A stretch of 64,000 nucleotides of DNA from Kosakonia sp. BYX6. Its GTDB lineage: Bacteria > Pseudomonadota > Gammaproteobacteria > Enterobacterales > Enterobacteriaceae. Both the position numbers and the translations under genes were made by a program. Shown here one piece after another: positions 1 to 9,981 of this stretch. Positions within the stretch are counted from its first letter, which is position 1. Every line of letters starts with the position of its first letter. The DNA lies in assembly GCF_038449125.1 (NCBI RefSeq), contig NZ_CP151800.1, positions 2,018,406 to 2,082,405 on the forward strand, written 5' to 3'. The notes under the pieces are model-generated. The model did not search any database. It had not been told where the DNA came from and saw nothing but the letters and a program-made list of their open reading frames with translations.

Positions 1-129
1 TTTGCCCGCACCATTTGGGCCGAGCAGCGTCAGAATTTTACCGGGACGCAAATTCAAAGAAATGTCAGACAGGACGCGCCGTTGGCCGAACGCGACGGTG
101 ACATTTTCGAGCGTTACAAGATTCGTCAT
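1..129 (-). CDS. znuC: ZnuC, zinc ABC transporter ATPase (N-terminal fragment)
   Basis: This is the first 43 codons of the ATP-binding subunit of the ZnuABC zinc importer; the rest lies beyond the left edge. The reverse strand reads [20 protein letters not shown] and reaches the Walker A motif GPNGAGK just before the window ends. ZnuC energises uptake of zinc delivered by periplasmic ZnuA through the permease ZnuB. The gene is divergent from znuA, and a Zur operator lies between them, so both are expected to be induced when zinc is scarce. An upstream ATG at 134 meets a stop after two codons, so the start at 129 is firm. Confidence 0.95.
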   Translation of the reverse strand, partial: MTNLVTLENVTVAFGQRRVLSDISLNLRPGKILTLLGPNGAGK

Positions 130-156
130 AGCATTTAAGGGGTTGCACAAGTTGTA

Positions 157-177
157 GAATGTTATAATATCACATTC
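157..177. promoter_or_regulatory. Zur operator between znuC and znuA
   Basis: The 21-bp near-palindrome GAATGTTATAATATCACATTC lies between the divergent znuC and znuA starts. It matches the known enterobacterial Zur box (GAAATGTTATANTATAACATTTC type) with only small differences. Zur with bound zinc would repress both genes. Its position overlaps the likely znuA promoter. Confidence 0.85.
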
Positions 178-207
178 CACATACTCATTACGATGAATAG
201 TCGCATT

Positions 208-1152
208 ATGTTACATAAAAATACGCTTCTTTGCGCAGCGGTTTCGGCTGCGCTTCTCGCGGGTGTAGCACAAACCGCTAACGCCGCCGTCGTCACCTCG
301 TTAAAGCCACTGGGTTTTATCGCTTCAGCCATCGCAGATGGCGTAACAACCACCGAAGTATTACTTCCAGATGGTGCATCAGAGCATGATTATTCACTGC
401 GTCCATCAGATGTAAAACGCTTACAGAACGCGGACTTACTCTTTTGGGTTGGCCCGGAGATGGAAGCCTTCATGGCGCGCTCCGCCCAGCAAGTGCCAGC
501 ACAAAAACAAGTGGTGATGGCGCAGCTTGACGGGGTGAAAACGCTGCTGATGAAAGGGACGGAAGAAGACGAGCATGAACACGGCGACGATCATCATCAT
601 GATGAAAAAGGTGATGAACATCACCATCACGGCGAATACAACATGCATCTGTGGCTTTCCCCTGAGATTGCGCGGCTCTCGGCGGTTGCAATCCACGATA
701 AATTAGTGGAAGTTATGCCGCAAAGTCGAGCGAGGCTTGACGCCAACCTGCAGGCATTTGAGGCATCATTAGCCCGGGCCGATAAGCAAGTCGGTAACGA
801 GCTGGCACCGCTGAAAGGGAAGGGGTATTTCGTTTTTCACGACGCCTATGGCTACTTTGAAAAACACTACGGTCTGACACCGCTGGGTCATTTTACCGTC
901 AACCCTGAAATTCAGCCTGGTGCGCAGCGTTTACATGAAATCCGAACACAGTTGGTTGAGCAAAAAGCAACCTGCGTTTTTGCTGAGCCACAGTTCAGGC
1001 CAGCGGTCGTTGAAGCTGTTGCCCGAGGGACATCCGTTCGAATGGGAACGTTGGATCCACTCGGCATCGGTATCAAGTTAGGTACAGAGAGCTACCCACA
1101 GTTCCTTGCCCAACTCTCAAACCAGTATGCGAGCTGCCTGAAAGGAGAATAA
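208..1152 (+). CDS. znuA: ZnuA, periplasmic zinc-binding protein
   Basis: This is the high-affinity zinc-binding protein of the ZnuABC importer. A signal peptide (hydrophobic run to about residue 24, ending in a TANAA-like cleavage region) is followed by the two-lobed cluster A-I fold. A His/Asp/Glu-rich loop lies at roughly residues 115-140 (runs such as HHHHGE and [10 protein letters not shown]). Metal ligands of the family fit the HDYSL, NMHLW and VFHDAYGYF segments. The start at 208 (MLHKNTLL) matches the usual N-terminus; an in-frame ATG at 193 would add five residues and is less likely. The loop is thought to capture or buffer zinc. Confidence 0.97.
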   Translation: MLHKNTLLCAAVSAALLAGVAQTANAAVVTSLKPLGFIASAIADGVTTTEVLLPDGASEHDYSLRPSDVKRLQNADLLFWVGPEMEAFMARSAQQVPAQKQVVMAQLDGVKTLLMKGTEEDEHEHGDDHHHDEKGDEHHHHGEYNMHLWLSPEIARLSAVAIHDKLVEVMPQSRARLDANLQAFEASLARADKQVGNELAPLKGKGYFVFHDAYGYFEKHYGLTPLGHFTVNPEIQPGAQRLHEIRTQLVEQKATCVFAEPQFRPAVVEAVARGTSVRMGTLDPLGIGIKLGTESYPQFLAQLSNQYASCLKGE

Positions 1153-1167
1153 CGAGGAAGTGAATAC

Positions 1168-2493
1168 GTGCAACAGATAGCCCGCTCTGTCGCCCTGGCA
1201 TTTAATAATCTGCCCCGACCCCATCGCGTTATGCTGGGGTCGCTTACGGTTCTTACTCTCACTGTCGCCGTCTGGCGGCCTTATGTTTATCATCCCGAGT
1301 CCACGGCCCCGATTGTCAAAGCCATCGAACTGCCGAAAAACGAAATTCGTTCGCTTCTTCCCGAAGCCAGTGAGCCTATTGATCAGGCGACGTCTGACGA
1401 TGTCGATGATATTCCGCAAGATGAGCTGGACGAGAAAACAGCCAATGAAGCCGGCGTTCACGAATATGTGGTGTCCACCGGTGACACGCTCAGCAGCATT
1501 CTCAATCAGTACGGCATTGACATGGGCAATATCAGCCAACTTGCCGCTGCGGATAAAGAGCTACGTAACCTGAAAATTGGTCAACAGCTCTCCTGGACGC
1601 TGACCGCAGATGGCGATCTGCAACGCTTGACCTGGGAGATGTCGCGCCGCGAAACCCGCACTTATGACCGCATAGATAGCGGCTTCAAAATGAGTAGCGA
1701 GATGCAGCAGGGCGACTGGGTGAACGCGGTGTTGAAAGGCACGGTGGGCGGCAGTTTCGTCTCCAGCGCCAAAGACGCCGGTTTAAGCAGCAGCGAAGTG
1801 AGTGCAGTGATTAAAGCCATGCAGTGGCAAATGGACTTCCGCAAACTGAAAAAAGGCGATGAATTCTCCGTGCTGATGTCCCGTGAAATGCTGGAAGGCA
1901 AGCAGGAACAAAGCCAATTGGTGGGCGTACGCTTGCGTTCTGATGGCAAAGATTACTATGCGTTTCGCGCGGAAGACGGAAAATTCTACGATCGTAACGG
2001 TACCGGGCTGGCAAAAGGCTTTATGCGTTTCCCAACCTCGAAACAGTTCCGCGTCTCCTCGAACTTTGATCCGCGCCGTCTGAACCCGGTCACCGGGCGC
2101 GTCGCGCCGCATAAAGGTGTCGATTTCGCACTGCCGCAAGGCACGCCTGTGATGGCAGTGGGTGATGGTGAAGTGGTGGTCGCAAAACGTAGCGGTGCGG
2201 CAGGAAACTATATCGCCATCCGCCACGGTCGCACTTACACCACGCGCTATATGCACCTGCGTAAGTTGCTGGTTAAACCTGGGCAGAAAGTGAAGCGTGG
2301 CGATCGCATTGCGCTTTCCGGTAACACCGGGCGTTCTACCGGCCCGCACCTGCACTATGAAGTGTGGATTAACCAACAGGCCGTGAACCCGTTAACCGCG
2401 AAACTGCCAAGAACCGAAGGGTTGAGCGGTTCGGATCGTAAGGATTACCTGGCGCAGGTTAAAGACGTCTTACCGCAATTGCGCCTGGACTGA
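1168..2493 (+). CDS. mepM: MepM, murein DD-endopeptidase
   Basis: MepM (formerly YebA) cuts D-Ala-mDAP crosslinks so that new glycan strands can be inserted into the cell wall. The 441-residue protein has an N-terminal membrane anchor (about residues 20-40), a LysM domain that binds peptidoglycan (YVVSTGDTLSSILNQYGID, about 99-117), and a C-terminal M23 zinc peptidase domain. The catalytic signatures HKGVDF and GPHLHYEVW are visible. Translation starts at GTG after a GAGGAAG ribosome binding site, 15 bases after znuA. It ends at a strong terminator. Length is the same as in E. coli to within one residue. Confidence 0.97.
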   Translation: MQQIARSVALAFNNLPRPHRVMLGSLTVLTLTVAVWRPYVYHPESTAPIVKAIELPKNEIRSLLPEASEPIDQATSDDVDDIPQDELDEKTANEAGVHEYVVSTGDTLSSILNQYGIDMGNISQLAAADKELRNLKIGQQLSWTLTADGDLQRLTWEMSRRETRTYDRIDSGFKMSSEMQQGDWVNAVLKGTVGGSFVSSAKDAGLSSSEVSAVIKAMQWQMDFRKLKKGDEFSVLMSREMLEGKQEQSQLVGVRLRSDGKDYYAFRAEDGKFYDRNGTGLAKGFMRFPTSKQFRVSSNFDPRRLNPVTGRVAPHKGVDFALPQGTPVMAVGDGEVVVAKRSGAAGNYIAIRHGRTYTTRYMHLRKLLVKPGQKVKRGDRIALSGNTGRSTGPHLHYEVWINQQAVNPLTAKLPRTEGLSGSDRKDYLAQVKDVLPQLRLD

Positions 2494-2515
2494 TTCGCTT
2501 AACAAATGCGCGTCT

Positions 2516-2550
2516 AAAGCCGATGCCGTCTCAGCATCGGCTTTTTCTTT
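2516..2550 (+). terminator. Rho-independent terminator after mepM
   Basis: The stem AAAGCCGATGC pairs with GCATCGGCTTT across a short loop and is followed by a T-rich tract. It separates mepM from lpxM. Confidence 0.9.
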
Positions 2551-2623
2551 TGTGCGAAAGATGAGGCATCGCTACACTATCCCATTATCTTTTTTGATGA
2601 GTTCTCTGGCCTGCGGAAGATGC

Positions 2624-3595
2624 ATGGAAACGAAAAAAAATAACATTGAGTACATTCCGGAATTTGAACGCGAGTTTCGCCATCCGCGCAACTGGGGTGC
2701 CTGGCTTGGCGTGCTGGCTTTTGCGGGCGCCGCGCTGATCCCGCCGTCTCTTCGCGATCCGCTGCTTGGCAAACTGGGCCGCCTGGCGGGAAGAATGGGC
2801 AAAAGCGCACGTCGTCGTGCGCAGATCAATCTGTTTTACTGCTTCCCGGAAAAAAGCGAGGCGGAACGGGAAGCCATCATTGATGAAATGTTTGCTACTG
2901 CGCCGCAGGCCATGGTGTTGATGGCCGAGTTGGCACTTCGTGGCCCGGAAAAGGTGTTGCCGCGTATCGAGTGGCAGGGCAAAGAGATTATCGATGAGAT
3001 GCACAGCAACGATGAGAAAGTGATTTTTCTCGTTCCGCATGGCTGGGGCGTGGATATTCCGGCGATGCTAATGGCGTCGCAGGGGCAGAAAATGGCGGCG
3101 ATGTTCCATAATCAGGGCAATAAAGTGTTCGATTATGTCTGGAACACCGTTCGCCGCCGCTATGGCGGCCGTCTGCATGCGCGTAATGATGGCATCAAAC
3201 CGTTTATTCAGTCGGTGCGTCAGGGGTACTGGGGTTACTACCTGCCGGACCAGGATCACGGGCTGGAGCACAGCGAGTTCGTCGATTTTTTTGCGACTTA
3301 CAAAGCCACGCTACCGGCCATCGGTCGCCTGATGAAAGTATGTCGGGCGCGCGTGGTGCCGCTGTTTCCGGTGTATGACGCCAAATCGCATCGGTTGATT
3401 ATTCAGGTACGGCCGCCAATGGATGATTTGCTGGCGGCAGATGACAACACCATCGCCCGGCGCATGAACGAAGAAGTCGAAGTGTTTGTCGGCCCGCATC
3501 CTGAGCAATACACCTGGATCCTCAAGCTGCTTAAAACGCGCAAACCGGGTGAGACAGAGCCTTACAAGCGCAAAGAGCTTTACGCGAAGAAATAA
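2624..3595 (+). CDS. lpxM: LpxM, lipid A myristoyltransferase
   Basis: LpxM (MsbB) adds the last secondary acyl chain, normally myristate from acyl-ACP, to the pentaacyl Kdo2-lipid A precursor at the inner membrane. The 323-residue product has the usual length. It carries the HTRB/LpxL-family HX4D catalytic motif HGWGVD at about residues 138-143 and an N-terminal membrane segment. The start METKKNN at 2624 matches the family; an upstream in-frame ATG at 2552 lies right behind the mepM terminator and would add 24 atypical residues. The gene stands alone between two terminators. Confidence 0.96.
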   Translation: METKKNNIEYIPEFEREFRHPRNWGAWLGVLAFAGAALIPPSLRDPLLGKLGRLAGRMGKSARRRAQINLFYCFPEKSEAEREAIIDEMFATAPQAMVLMAELALRGPEKVLPRIEWQGKEIIDEMHSNDEKVIFLVPHGWGVDIPAMLMASQGQKMAAMFHNQGNKVFDYVWNTVRRRYGGRLHARNDGIKPFIQSVRQGYWGYYLPDQDHGLEHSEFVDFFATYKATLPAIGRLMKVCRARVVPLFPVYDAKSHRLIIQVRPPMDDLLAADDNTIARRMNEEVEVFVGPHPEQYTWILKLLKTRKPGETEPYKRKELYAKK

Positions 3596-3600
3596 GCCAC

Positions 3601-3635
3601 AAAAAAAGGCCTCTCAATGAGAGGCCTTTGCATTT
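3601..3635. terminator. Bidirectional terminator between lpxM and pykA
   Basis: AAAGGCCTCTC and GAGAGGCCTTT form a perfect stem around AATGA. It is flanked by an A-run on the left and T-rich sequence on the right, so it can serve lpxM on the plus strand and pykA on the minus strand. Confidence 0.88.
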
Positions 3636-3646
3636 CAGTAGCGCGC

Positions 3647-5089
3647 TTATTCGACGGTCAGAATACGCGTGGTATTAGTGGTGCCAATGGTACTCATCAC
3701 GTCCCCCTGGGTCACGATCACCAGATCGCCAGACAACAGATAACCTTTATCACGCAGCAGGTTCACCGCATCGTTCGCGGCGGCAACACCTTCGTTCACG
3801 CTGTCGAAGTAAACCGGCGTAACGCCACGGTAGAGCGCAGTCAGGTTCAGCGTGCGTTCATGGCGGGATAGCGCAAAAATTGGCAAACCAGAGCTGATAC
3901 GTGAAGTCATCAGCGCGGTGCGGCCAGATTCTGTCATAGAGATGATAGCGGTTACACCTTTGAGGTGATTTGCTGCATACATGGCTGACATCGCAATCGC
4001 TTCTTCCACGTTATCGAACTGAATGTCGAGGCGGTGTTTGGATACGTTAATGCTTGGGATTTTTTCTGCGCCCAGGCAGACACGCGCCATGGCGGCAACG
4101 GTTTCAGAAGGGTACTGACCGGCAGCGGTTTCCGCTGAGAGCATGACTGCATCGGTACCGTCGAGCACGGCGTTCGCAACGTCCATCACTTCTGCACGGG
4201 TTGGCATCGGGTTGGTGATCATCGATTCCATCATCTGCGTTGCGGTGATCACCGCGCGGTTCAGTTGACGGGCACGGCGGATCAGCGCTTTCTGGATGCC
4301 GACCAGTTCCGGGTCGCCGATTTCCACACCCAAGTCGCCACGCGCGACCATCACTACGTCGGAAGCGAGGATAACATCGTCCATCGCATCCTGATTGCAA
4401 ACCGCTTCAGCACGTTCCACTTTTGCGACGATTTTCGCATCGCAGCCAGCATCACGCGCAAGACGACGAGCATAGTTGAGATCTTCGCCGCAGCGCGGGA
4501 AGGAGACCGCCAGGTAATCAACACCGATCAGCGCAGCGGTCACGATATCCGCCTTGTCTTTTTCGGTCAGCGCTTCAGCCGAAAGGCCGCCGCCGAGCTT
4601 GTTGATGCCTTTGTTGTTGGACAGCGGGCCGCCAACGGTGACTTCTGTGAACACTTTCATGCCCTGAACTTCCAGCACTTTCAACTGAACGCGACCGTCG
4701 TCGAGCAGTAGAATATCGCCAGGCACTACGTCAGCAGGCAGACCTTTATAGTCGATGCCAACTTTCTCTTTGTCGCCTTCGCCTTTACCCAGGTTGGCGT
4801 CGAGCAGGAATTTATCACCGATGTTCAGGAAGACTTTGCCTTCCTTAAAGGTGGAAACGCGAATTTTCGGTCCTTGTAAATCGCCAAGGATAGCAACATG
4901 ACGTCCCAGTTTTGCCGCAATCTCACGCACCTTATCCGCACGTAATTTATGATCTTCCGGTGTTCCGTGTGAGAAGTTCATGCGCACCACGTTGGCACCC
5001 GCAGCGATAACTTTTTCGAGGTTGTTATCGCGGTCTGTGGCTGGGCCTAAGGTGGTGACGATTTTGGTTCTGCGAAGCCTTCTGGACAT
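3647..5089 (-). CDS. pykA: PykA, pyruvate kinase II
   Basis: PykA converts phosphoenolpyruvate and ADP to pyruvate and ATP, the last step of glycolysis; this is the AMP-activated isoenzyme. The 480-residue protein is full length. It shows the N-terminal [19 protein letters not shown], the active-site region [10 protein letters not shown] with the catalytic lysine, and the [10 protein letters not shown] and [10 protein letters not shown] motifs. The start at 5089 follows a GGAG ribosome binding site; an upstream in-frame ATG at 5113 is less likely. It is followed on the same strand by the divergently regulated hexR-zwf locus, so lower-glycolysis and Entner-Doudoroff genes sit together. Confidence 0.97.
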   Translation of the reverse strand: MSRRLRRTKIVTTLGPATDRDNNLEKVIAAGANVVRMNFSHGTPEDHKLRADKVREIAAKLGRHVAILGDLQGPKIRVSTFKEGKVFLNIGDKFLLDANLGKGEGDKEKVGIDYKGLPADVVPGDILLLDDGRVQLKVLEVQGMKVFTEVTVGGPLSNNKGINKLGGGLSAEALTEKDKADIVTAALIGVDYLAVSFPRCGEDLNYARRLARDAGCDAKIVAKVERAEAVCNQDAMDDVILASDVVMVARGDLGVEIGDPELVGIQKALIRRARQLNRAVITATQMMESMITNPMPTRAEVMDVANAVLDGTDAVMLSAETAAGQYPSETVAAMARVCLGAEKIPSINVSKHRLDIQFDNVEEAIAMSAMYAANHLKGVTAIISMTESGRTALMTSRISSGLPIFALSRHERTLNLTALYRGVTPVYFDSVNEGVAAANDAVNLLRDKGYLLSGDLVIVTQGDVMSTIGTTNTTRILTVE

Positions 5090-5216
5090 GTAATACTCCG
5101 TTGACTGAAACAACTAGGTGTTGCGTGAACATGAATCCGGTTGTAAATGCACCGCTGAAGAGCGATGCAACTGACCGAATAGCGTAAGATGTTACCGTTT
5201 TTTTTATTAGCTATTA

Positions 5217-6089
5217 CTATTGATGGTTATCGTCTTTGATAAGCAGTTCCTTATCAAAGCGCGATTCTTTCAGTGCTTCTTTGACTCGCTTCAAGTTATC
5301 CCTGAATTTTGCTCCCCGCCGTAAGGTAAAGCCGGTTGCCAGCACATCGATAACGGTCAGTTGCGCAAGACGGGACACCATCGGCATATAGATGTCGGTA
5401 TCTTCCGGGACATCCAGAGTGATAGCAAGTGTTGCCTCGCGCGCCAGCGGCGTACCCGCAGACGTGAGCGCAATGACCATCGCATCGTTTTCACGTGCCA
5501 GTTGTGCCAGTTCGACCAAATTTTTGGTTCTCCCGGTATGGGAAATCAGCACAACGACGTCATCATCGCTACAATTCATACAGCTCATGCGTTGCAGCAC
5601 AATGTCATCGGAATAGACCACCGGAACATTAAAGCGAAAAAACTTATTCATCGCGTCGTGCGCCACCGCAGCCGAAGAGCCGAGGCCGAAGAAGGCGATT
5701 TTTTTCGCCTGCGTCAGCAGGTCCACCGCGCGGTTAACCGCAGCCATATCCAGCGACTGGCGCACATGATCAAGGCTTGCCATTGCGGACTCGAAGATTT
5801 TGCCGGTGTAGGCTTCAACGCTGTCATCTTCATCGACATTTCGATTAACATAGGGCGTGCCATTGGCGAGACTTTGCGCCAAATGAAGTTTGAAATCGGG
5901 GAAGCCACGGGTATCAAGGCTGCGGCAGAAACGGTTTACCGTCGGCTCGCTGACGTCGGCTTCCTGGGCAAGCGTGGCAATACTTGAATGGATTGCCTGG
6001 TCCGGCGCGGCAAGGATCACTTCCGCGACTTTACGTTCGGATTTACTAAGGTGTTCCAGCCGAGACTGGATTTTTTCCAGCATATTCAT
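5217..6089 (-). CDS. hexR: HexR, RpiR-family regulator of central carbon genes
   Basis: HexR is a transcription factor with an N-terminal helix-turn-helix (about residues 1-77; helix ADVSEPTVNRFCRSL) and a C-terminal sugar-phosphate-binding SIS domain (about 120-260; FFGLGSSAAVAHD and LISHTGRTKNLVE). In related bacteria it represses zwf, edd and eda and is released by 2-keto-3-deoxy-6-phosphogluconate. It is divergent from zwf, and a HexR-like palindrome lies just before zwf. The start MNMLEK at 6089 (290 residues) fits the family; an in-frame ATG at 6107 would give 296. Neither start has a strong ribosome binding site. Confidence 0.95.
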   Translation of the reverse strand: MNMLEKIQSRLEHLSKSERKVAEVILAAPDQAIHSSIATLAQEADVSEPTVNRFCRSLDTRGFPDFKLHLAQSLANGTPYVNRNVDEDDSVEAYTGKIFESAMASLDHVRQSLDMAAVNRAVDLLTQAKKIAFFGLGSSAAVAHDAMNKFFRFNVPVVYSDDIVLQRMSCMNCSDDDVVVLISHTGRTKNLVELAQLARENDAMVIALTSAGTPLAREATLAITLDVPEDTDIYMPMVSRLAQLTVIDVLATGFTLRRGAKFRDNLKRVKEALKESRFDKELLIKDDNHQ

Positions 6090-6370
6090 GGGTGATAAAG
6101 CGCTCATGGTAAAACGATTACACCAATAGTGAGAATCGTAACGCGATTTAACTTGATATTACCCCTGCACGATACAGAAAGGTAAGTCATGACAAGAAAT
6201 GTTGTTGTTTTTTTTCATAACATGATCAAAGTCGGGTTTTAACCGCTAAGCCTCGGGCAAACATCCAGCTTTATCAGGGCGAAAACCCAGTTTTTTCGTC
6301 ACAACTAAATAACGCACATCCTGAGAAGGCTTAACGGTTTCGGGAATTACGTAAAAGCGGTACAGTGCAC

Positions 6371-6385
6371 CGTAATAAAATTACA
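6371..6385. promoter_or_regulatory. HexR operator before zwf
   Basis: The palindrome CGTAATAAAATTACA fits the known HexR motif (TGTAAT-N3-ATTACA type). It lies about 50 bases before the zwf start, right after a TACAGT -10-like hexamer at 6360-6365, where a bound repressor would block transcription. The 344 bases between hexR and zwf hold no gene; the rest is promoter and leader sequence. Confidence 0.75.
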
Positions 6386-6433
6386 ACTGTAGCTTGGTAA
6401 GAAGCTGCAAGATAGCCAACTGAGGAGAATGAC

Positions 6434-7909
6434 ATGGCGGTAATACAAACAGCCCAGGCATGTGACCTGGTCATTTTCGGCGCGAAAGGCGATCTCGCAC
6501 GCCGGAAATTGCTGCCTTCCCTGTACCAGCTGGAAAAAGCGGGTCAAATTCATGCGGATACGCGGATTCTTGGGGTCGGGCGCGCCGACTGGGATAAAGA
6601 GGCTTATACCAAAATCGTGCGCGAAGCGCTCGAAACCTTTATGAAGGAAAAGATCGACGAAGGTCTGTGGGATAAGCTGAGCAGTCGCCTGGATTTCTGC
6701 AATCTGGACGTTAACGACACCTCCGCATTTAAACGCCTCGGCGAAATGCTGGATCAGAAAAACCGCACTACCATCAACTACTTCGCCATGCCGCCGAGCA
6801 CTTTTGGCGCCATCTGTAAAGGGCTTGGCGCGGCGAAACTCAACGCCAAACCGGCTCGTGTGGTGATGGAAAAACCGCTGGGCACTTCGCTTGCTACCTC
6901 GCGCGAAATTAATGACCAGGTGGGCGAGTTTTTCGAAGAGTGCCAGGTTTACCGCATCGATCACTATTTAGGTAAAGAGACCGTTCTCAACCTGCTGGCG
7001 CTGCGCTTTGCCAACTCCCTGTTCGTCAATAACTGGGACAACCGCACTATCGATCATGTGGAAATCACCGTTGCTGAAGAGGTGGGCATCGAAGGACGCT
7101 GGGGTTATTTCGACCAGGCCGGGCAGATGCGCGATATGATTCAAAACCATCTGCTGCAAATTCTTTGCATGATTGCCATGTCGCCGCCGTCCGATCTGAG
7201 CGCCGACAGTATTCGTGATGCAAAAGTAAAAGTACTGAAATCACTTCGCCGTATTGATCGCTCTAATGTGCGTGAAAAAACGGTGCGCGGTCAGTACACC
7301 GCCGGTTTTGCCCAGGGCAAAAAAGTGCCGGGTTATCTGGAAGAAGAGGGCGCGAACAAGTCCAGCAATACCGAAACGTTCGTGGCGATTCGCGTGGATA
7401 TTGATGACTGGCGCTGGGCGGGGGTTCCTTTCTACCTGCGTACAGGCAAACGTCTGCCGGCCAAATGCTCTGAAGTGGTTGTCTACTTCAAGAACCCGGA
7501 ACTGAACCTGTTTAAAGAGTCCTGGCAGGAGCTGCCGCAGAACAAGCTGACTATTCGTCTGCAGCCGGATGAAGGCGTGGATATTCAGATTCTCAACAAA
7601 GTGCCGGGTCTGGATCATAAACACAACCTGCAAACTACCAAGCTTGATCTGAGCTATTCCGAAACCTTCAACGAGACGCATCTGGCCGACGCTTACGAGC
7701 GCCTGTTGCTGGAAACCATGCGCGGCATTCAGGCGCTGTTTGTGCGTCGCGATGAAGTGGAAGAAGCGTGGAAATGGGTGGACTCCATTACCGAAGCCTG
7801 GGCGGCGGATAACGATGCGCCGAAGCCTTATCAGGCCGGCACCTGGGGCCCGGTTGCGTCGGTGGCAATGATCACCCGCGATGGCCGCTCCTGGAACGAA
7901 TTCGAGTAA
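6434..7909 (+). CDS. zwf: Zwf, glucose-6-phosphate dehydrogenase
   Basis: Zwf oxidises glucose-6-phosphate with NADP to 6-phosphogluconolactone, feeding both the pentose phosphate and the Entner-Doudoroff route. The 491-residue protein matches the family length. It shows the nucleotide-binding loop [10 protein letters not shown] at about residues 16-25 and the active-site motif RIDHYLGKE at about 175-183, with the catalytic His. A GAGGAGA ribosome binding site precedes the ATG. A terminator and a GntR operator separate it from edd, so zwf is a separate transcription unit, controlled by HexR and probably by SoxS/MarA as in E. coli. Confidence 0.98.
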   Translation: MAVIQTAQACDLVIFGAKGDLARRKLLPSLYQLEKAGQIHADTRILGVGRADWDKEAYTKIVREALETFMKEKIDEGLWDKLSSRLDFCNLDVNDTSAFKRLGEMLDQKNRTTINYFAMPPSTFGAICKGLGAAKLNAKPARVVMEKPLGTSLATSREINDQVGEFFEECQVYRIDHYLGKETVLNLLALRFANSLFVNNWDNRTIDHVEITVAEEVGIEGRWGYFDQAGQMRDMIQNHLLQILCMIAMSPPSDLSADSIRDAKVKVLKSLRRIDRSNVREKTVRGQYTAGFAQGKKVPGYLEEEGANKSSNTETFVAIRVDIDDWRWAGVPFYLRTGKRLPAKCSEVVVYFKNPELNLFKESWQELPQNKLTIRLQPDEGVDIQILNKVPGLDHKHNLQTTKLDLSYSETFNETHLADAYERLLLETMRGIQALFVRRDEVEEAWKWVDSITEAWAADNDAPKPYQAGTWGPVASVAMITRDGRSWNEFE

Positions 7910-7922
7910 TTACGGTTACGTT

Positions 7923-7938
7923 ATTTTACCGGTAACAT
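7923..7938. promoter_or_regulatory. GntR operator upstream of edd
   Basis: ATTTTACCGGTAACAT matches the known GntR operator (ATGTTACCGGTAACAT type) in 15 of 16 positions by hand alignment. It lies between zwf and edd, before the terminator-like hairpin at 7977-8010. GntR repression relieved by gluconate is established for edd-eda in E. coli. Confidence 0.72.
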
Positions 7939-7976
7939 GATCTAACACAGATATCCGCACAATTTTTCATCTTTCA

Positions 7977-8010
7977 GGTCCCGACTGGATTCACCAGCGG
8001 GGCTTTTTTT
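7977..8010 (+). terminator. Terminator or attenuator between zwf and edd
   Basis: GTCCCGACTGG pairs with CCAGCGGGGC, with one bulged A, across ATTCA. Seven Ts follow. It can end zwf transcripts, and might attenuate any edd transcript that starts upstream of it. Confidence 0.8.
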
Positions 8011-8132
8011 ATTACACTGGCTGAAGCGATTTTGCCTTTGGGGCGCGGCGCTCTGGTGTTTTCAACTTGTTACGCAAAACGAAAAACACTGTCAACGCGG
8101 TTTCCCCGAACAGATAAATTTCAGGAGCCTCT

Positions 8133-9944
8133 ATGAACTCAACAATGTTACGCGTAACAAATCGCATTATTGAACGTTCGCGCGAAACCCGCTCAGCCTA
8201 CCTGGCGCGCATTGAACAAGCGAAAAGCGACACAGTACGCCGCTCAACCCTGGCTTGTGGGAACCTGGCGCACGGATTTGCCGCGTGCCAGCCCAATGAT
8301 AAAGCTTCGCTCAAAAGCATGTTGCGCAACAACATTGCCATCATCACCTCCTACAACGACATGCTTTCCGCACACCAACCTTATGAGGTTTATCCGGACA
8401 TCATTCGCAAAGCCCTGCATTCGGTGAACGCAGTCGGCCAGGTTGCGGGCGGCGTTCCGGCAATGTGTGATGGCGTAACGCAGGGGCAGGATGGCATGGA
8501 ACTTTCGCTGCTGAGCCGCGAAGTGATCGCCATGTCAGCGGCGGTCGGGTTATCCCATAACATGTTTGATGGCGCGTTATATCTCGGCGTCTGCGACAAA
8601 ATTGTCCCGGGTTTAGCGATGGCAGCCCTGTCATTCGGCCATTTACCGGCGCTGTTTGTGCCGTCAGGTCCGATGTCCAGCGGCCTGGCAAACAAAGAAA
8701 AAGTGCGCATCCGCCAGCTTTATGCAGAAGGGAAAGTCGATCGCATGGCGCTGCTGGAATCCGAAGCCGCGTCTTACCACGCGCCGGGAACCTGTACCTT
8801 CTACGGCACCGCGAACACCAATCAGATGGTGATTGAGTTTATGGGTATGCAGTTGCCGGGTTCCTCTTTTGTTCACCCGGACGCACCGCTGCGTAAAGCG
8901 CTGACGGAAGCCGCAGCCCGCCAGGTCACGCGTTTGACCGGCAACGGCAATGAATGGATGCCGCTTGGCAAAATGATCGATGAAAAAGTGGTGGTGAACG
9001 GTATCGTTTCCCTGCTGGCGACCGGTGGTTCCACCAACCACACCATGCATCTGGTAGCAATGGCGCGCGCCGCAGGCATCATCATCAACTGGGATGATTT
9101 CTCTGAACTCTCTGAAGTGGTACCGCTGCTGGCGCGCCTCTACCCGAATGGCCCGGCGGACATTAACCACTTCCAGGCAGCCGGTGGTGTTCCGGTATTG
9201 CTGCGTGAACTGCTGAAAGGCGGTCTGCTGCATGAAGATGTGAACACTGTGGCGGGCTTTGGTCTGACGCGTTATACCAACGAACCGTGGCTGAACAATG
9301 GCGAGTTGGACTGGCGTGAAGGCGCAGCCGCGTCGCTGGATGAAGACATTATCGCCACCATTGAGAAACCATTCTCCAAACATGGTGGTACTAAAGTACT
9401 CAGCGGCAACCTTGGTCGCGCGGTGATGAAAACGTCCGCTGTGCCGGTAGAAAACCAGGTGATTGAAGCGCCAGCAGTGATTTTCGAAAGCCAGCATGAC
9501 GTTTTACCGGCCTTTGAGGCGGGTCTGTTGGATCGCGATTGCGTGGTTGTTGTGCGTCATCAAGGGCCAAAAGCGAACGGTATGCCAGAATTACATAAAC
9601 TCATGCCGCCACTTGGTGTATTATTGGACCGCCGTTTCAAAATTGCATTAGTTACCGATGGACGGCTGTCAGGTGCCTCAGGTAAAGTGCCGTCGGCGAT
9701 TCACGTTACACCAGAGGCTTATGATGGTGGGTTGCTGGCGAAAGTGAGTGATGGCGATATTATCCGGGTTAACGGGCAGACAGGCGAGTTAACGCTGCTG
9801 GTTGATGACAACGAACTTGCCGCGCGTCAGCCGCATATTCCTGACCTGAGCGCGATGCGCGTAGGCACAGGGCGCGAAATGTTCGGCGCGCTGCGGGAAA
9901 AACTTTCCGGTGCGGAACAGGGCGCAACCTGTATCACTTTTTAA
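8133..9944 (+). CDS. edd: Edd, 6-phosphogluconate dehydratase
   Basis: Edd dehydrates 6-phosphogluconate to 2-keto-3-deoxy-6-phosphogluconate, the first dedicated step of the Entner-Doudoroff pathway. The 603-residue protein is the usual length for this IlvD/Edd-family iron-sulfur enzyme. The motifs [12 protein letters not shown] and GVCDKIVPG (cluster cysteines) and the C-terminal [11 protein letters not shown] are visible. A CAGGAG ribosome binding site precedes the ATG. eda begins 37 bases after its stop, so edd and eda form an operon induced by gluconate. Confidence 0.98.
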   Translation: MNSTMLRVTNRIIERSRETRSAYLARIEQAKSDTVRRSTLACGNLAHGFAACQPNDKASLKSMLRNNIAIITSYNDMLSAHQPYEVYPDIIRKALHSVNAVGQVAGGVPAMCDGVTQGQDGMELSLLSREVIAMSAAVGLSHNMFDGALYLGVCDKIVPGLAMAALSFGHLPALFVPSGPMSSGLANKEKVRIRQLYAEGKVDRMALLESEAASYHAPGTCTFYGTANTNQMVIEFMGMQLPGSSFVHPDAPLRKALTEAAARQVTRLTGNGNEWMPLGKMIDEKVVVNGIVSLLATGGSTNHTMHLVAMARAAGIIINWDDFSELSEVVPLLARLYPNGPADINHFQAAGGVPVLLRELLKGGLLHEDVNTVAGFGLTRYTNEPWLNNGELDWREGAAASLDEDIIATIEKPFSKHGGTKVLSGNLGRAVMKTSAVPVENQVIEAPAVIFESQHDVLPAFEAGLLDRDCVVVVRHQGPKANGMPELHKLMPPLGVLLDRRFKIALVTDGRLSGASGKVPSAIHVTPEAYDGGLLAKVSDGDIIRVNGQTGELTLLVDDNELAARQPHIPDLSAMRVGTGREMFGALREKLSGAEQGATCITF

Positions 9945-9981
9945 GACGATAAGATTTAGTTCTGGCGAGAGAAAAACACTG

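Noticed and set aside
8058-8092. Imperfect inverted repeat GTGTTTTC/GAAAAACAC before edd, considered as KdgR box
   Set aside because: The arms are too far apart and do not contain the GAAACA-TGTTTC core.
8664-9497. 277-codon minus-strand reading frame
   Set aside because: It is antisense to edd, has no domain or ribosome binding site, and mirrors the codon pattern of the real gene.
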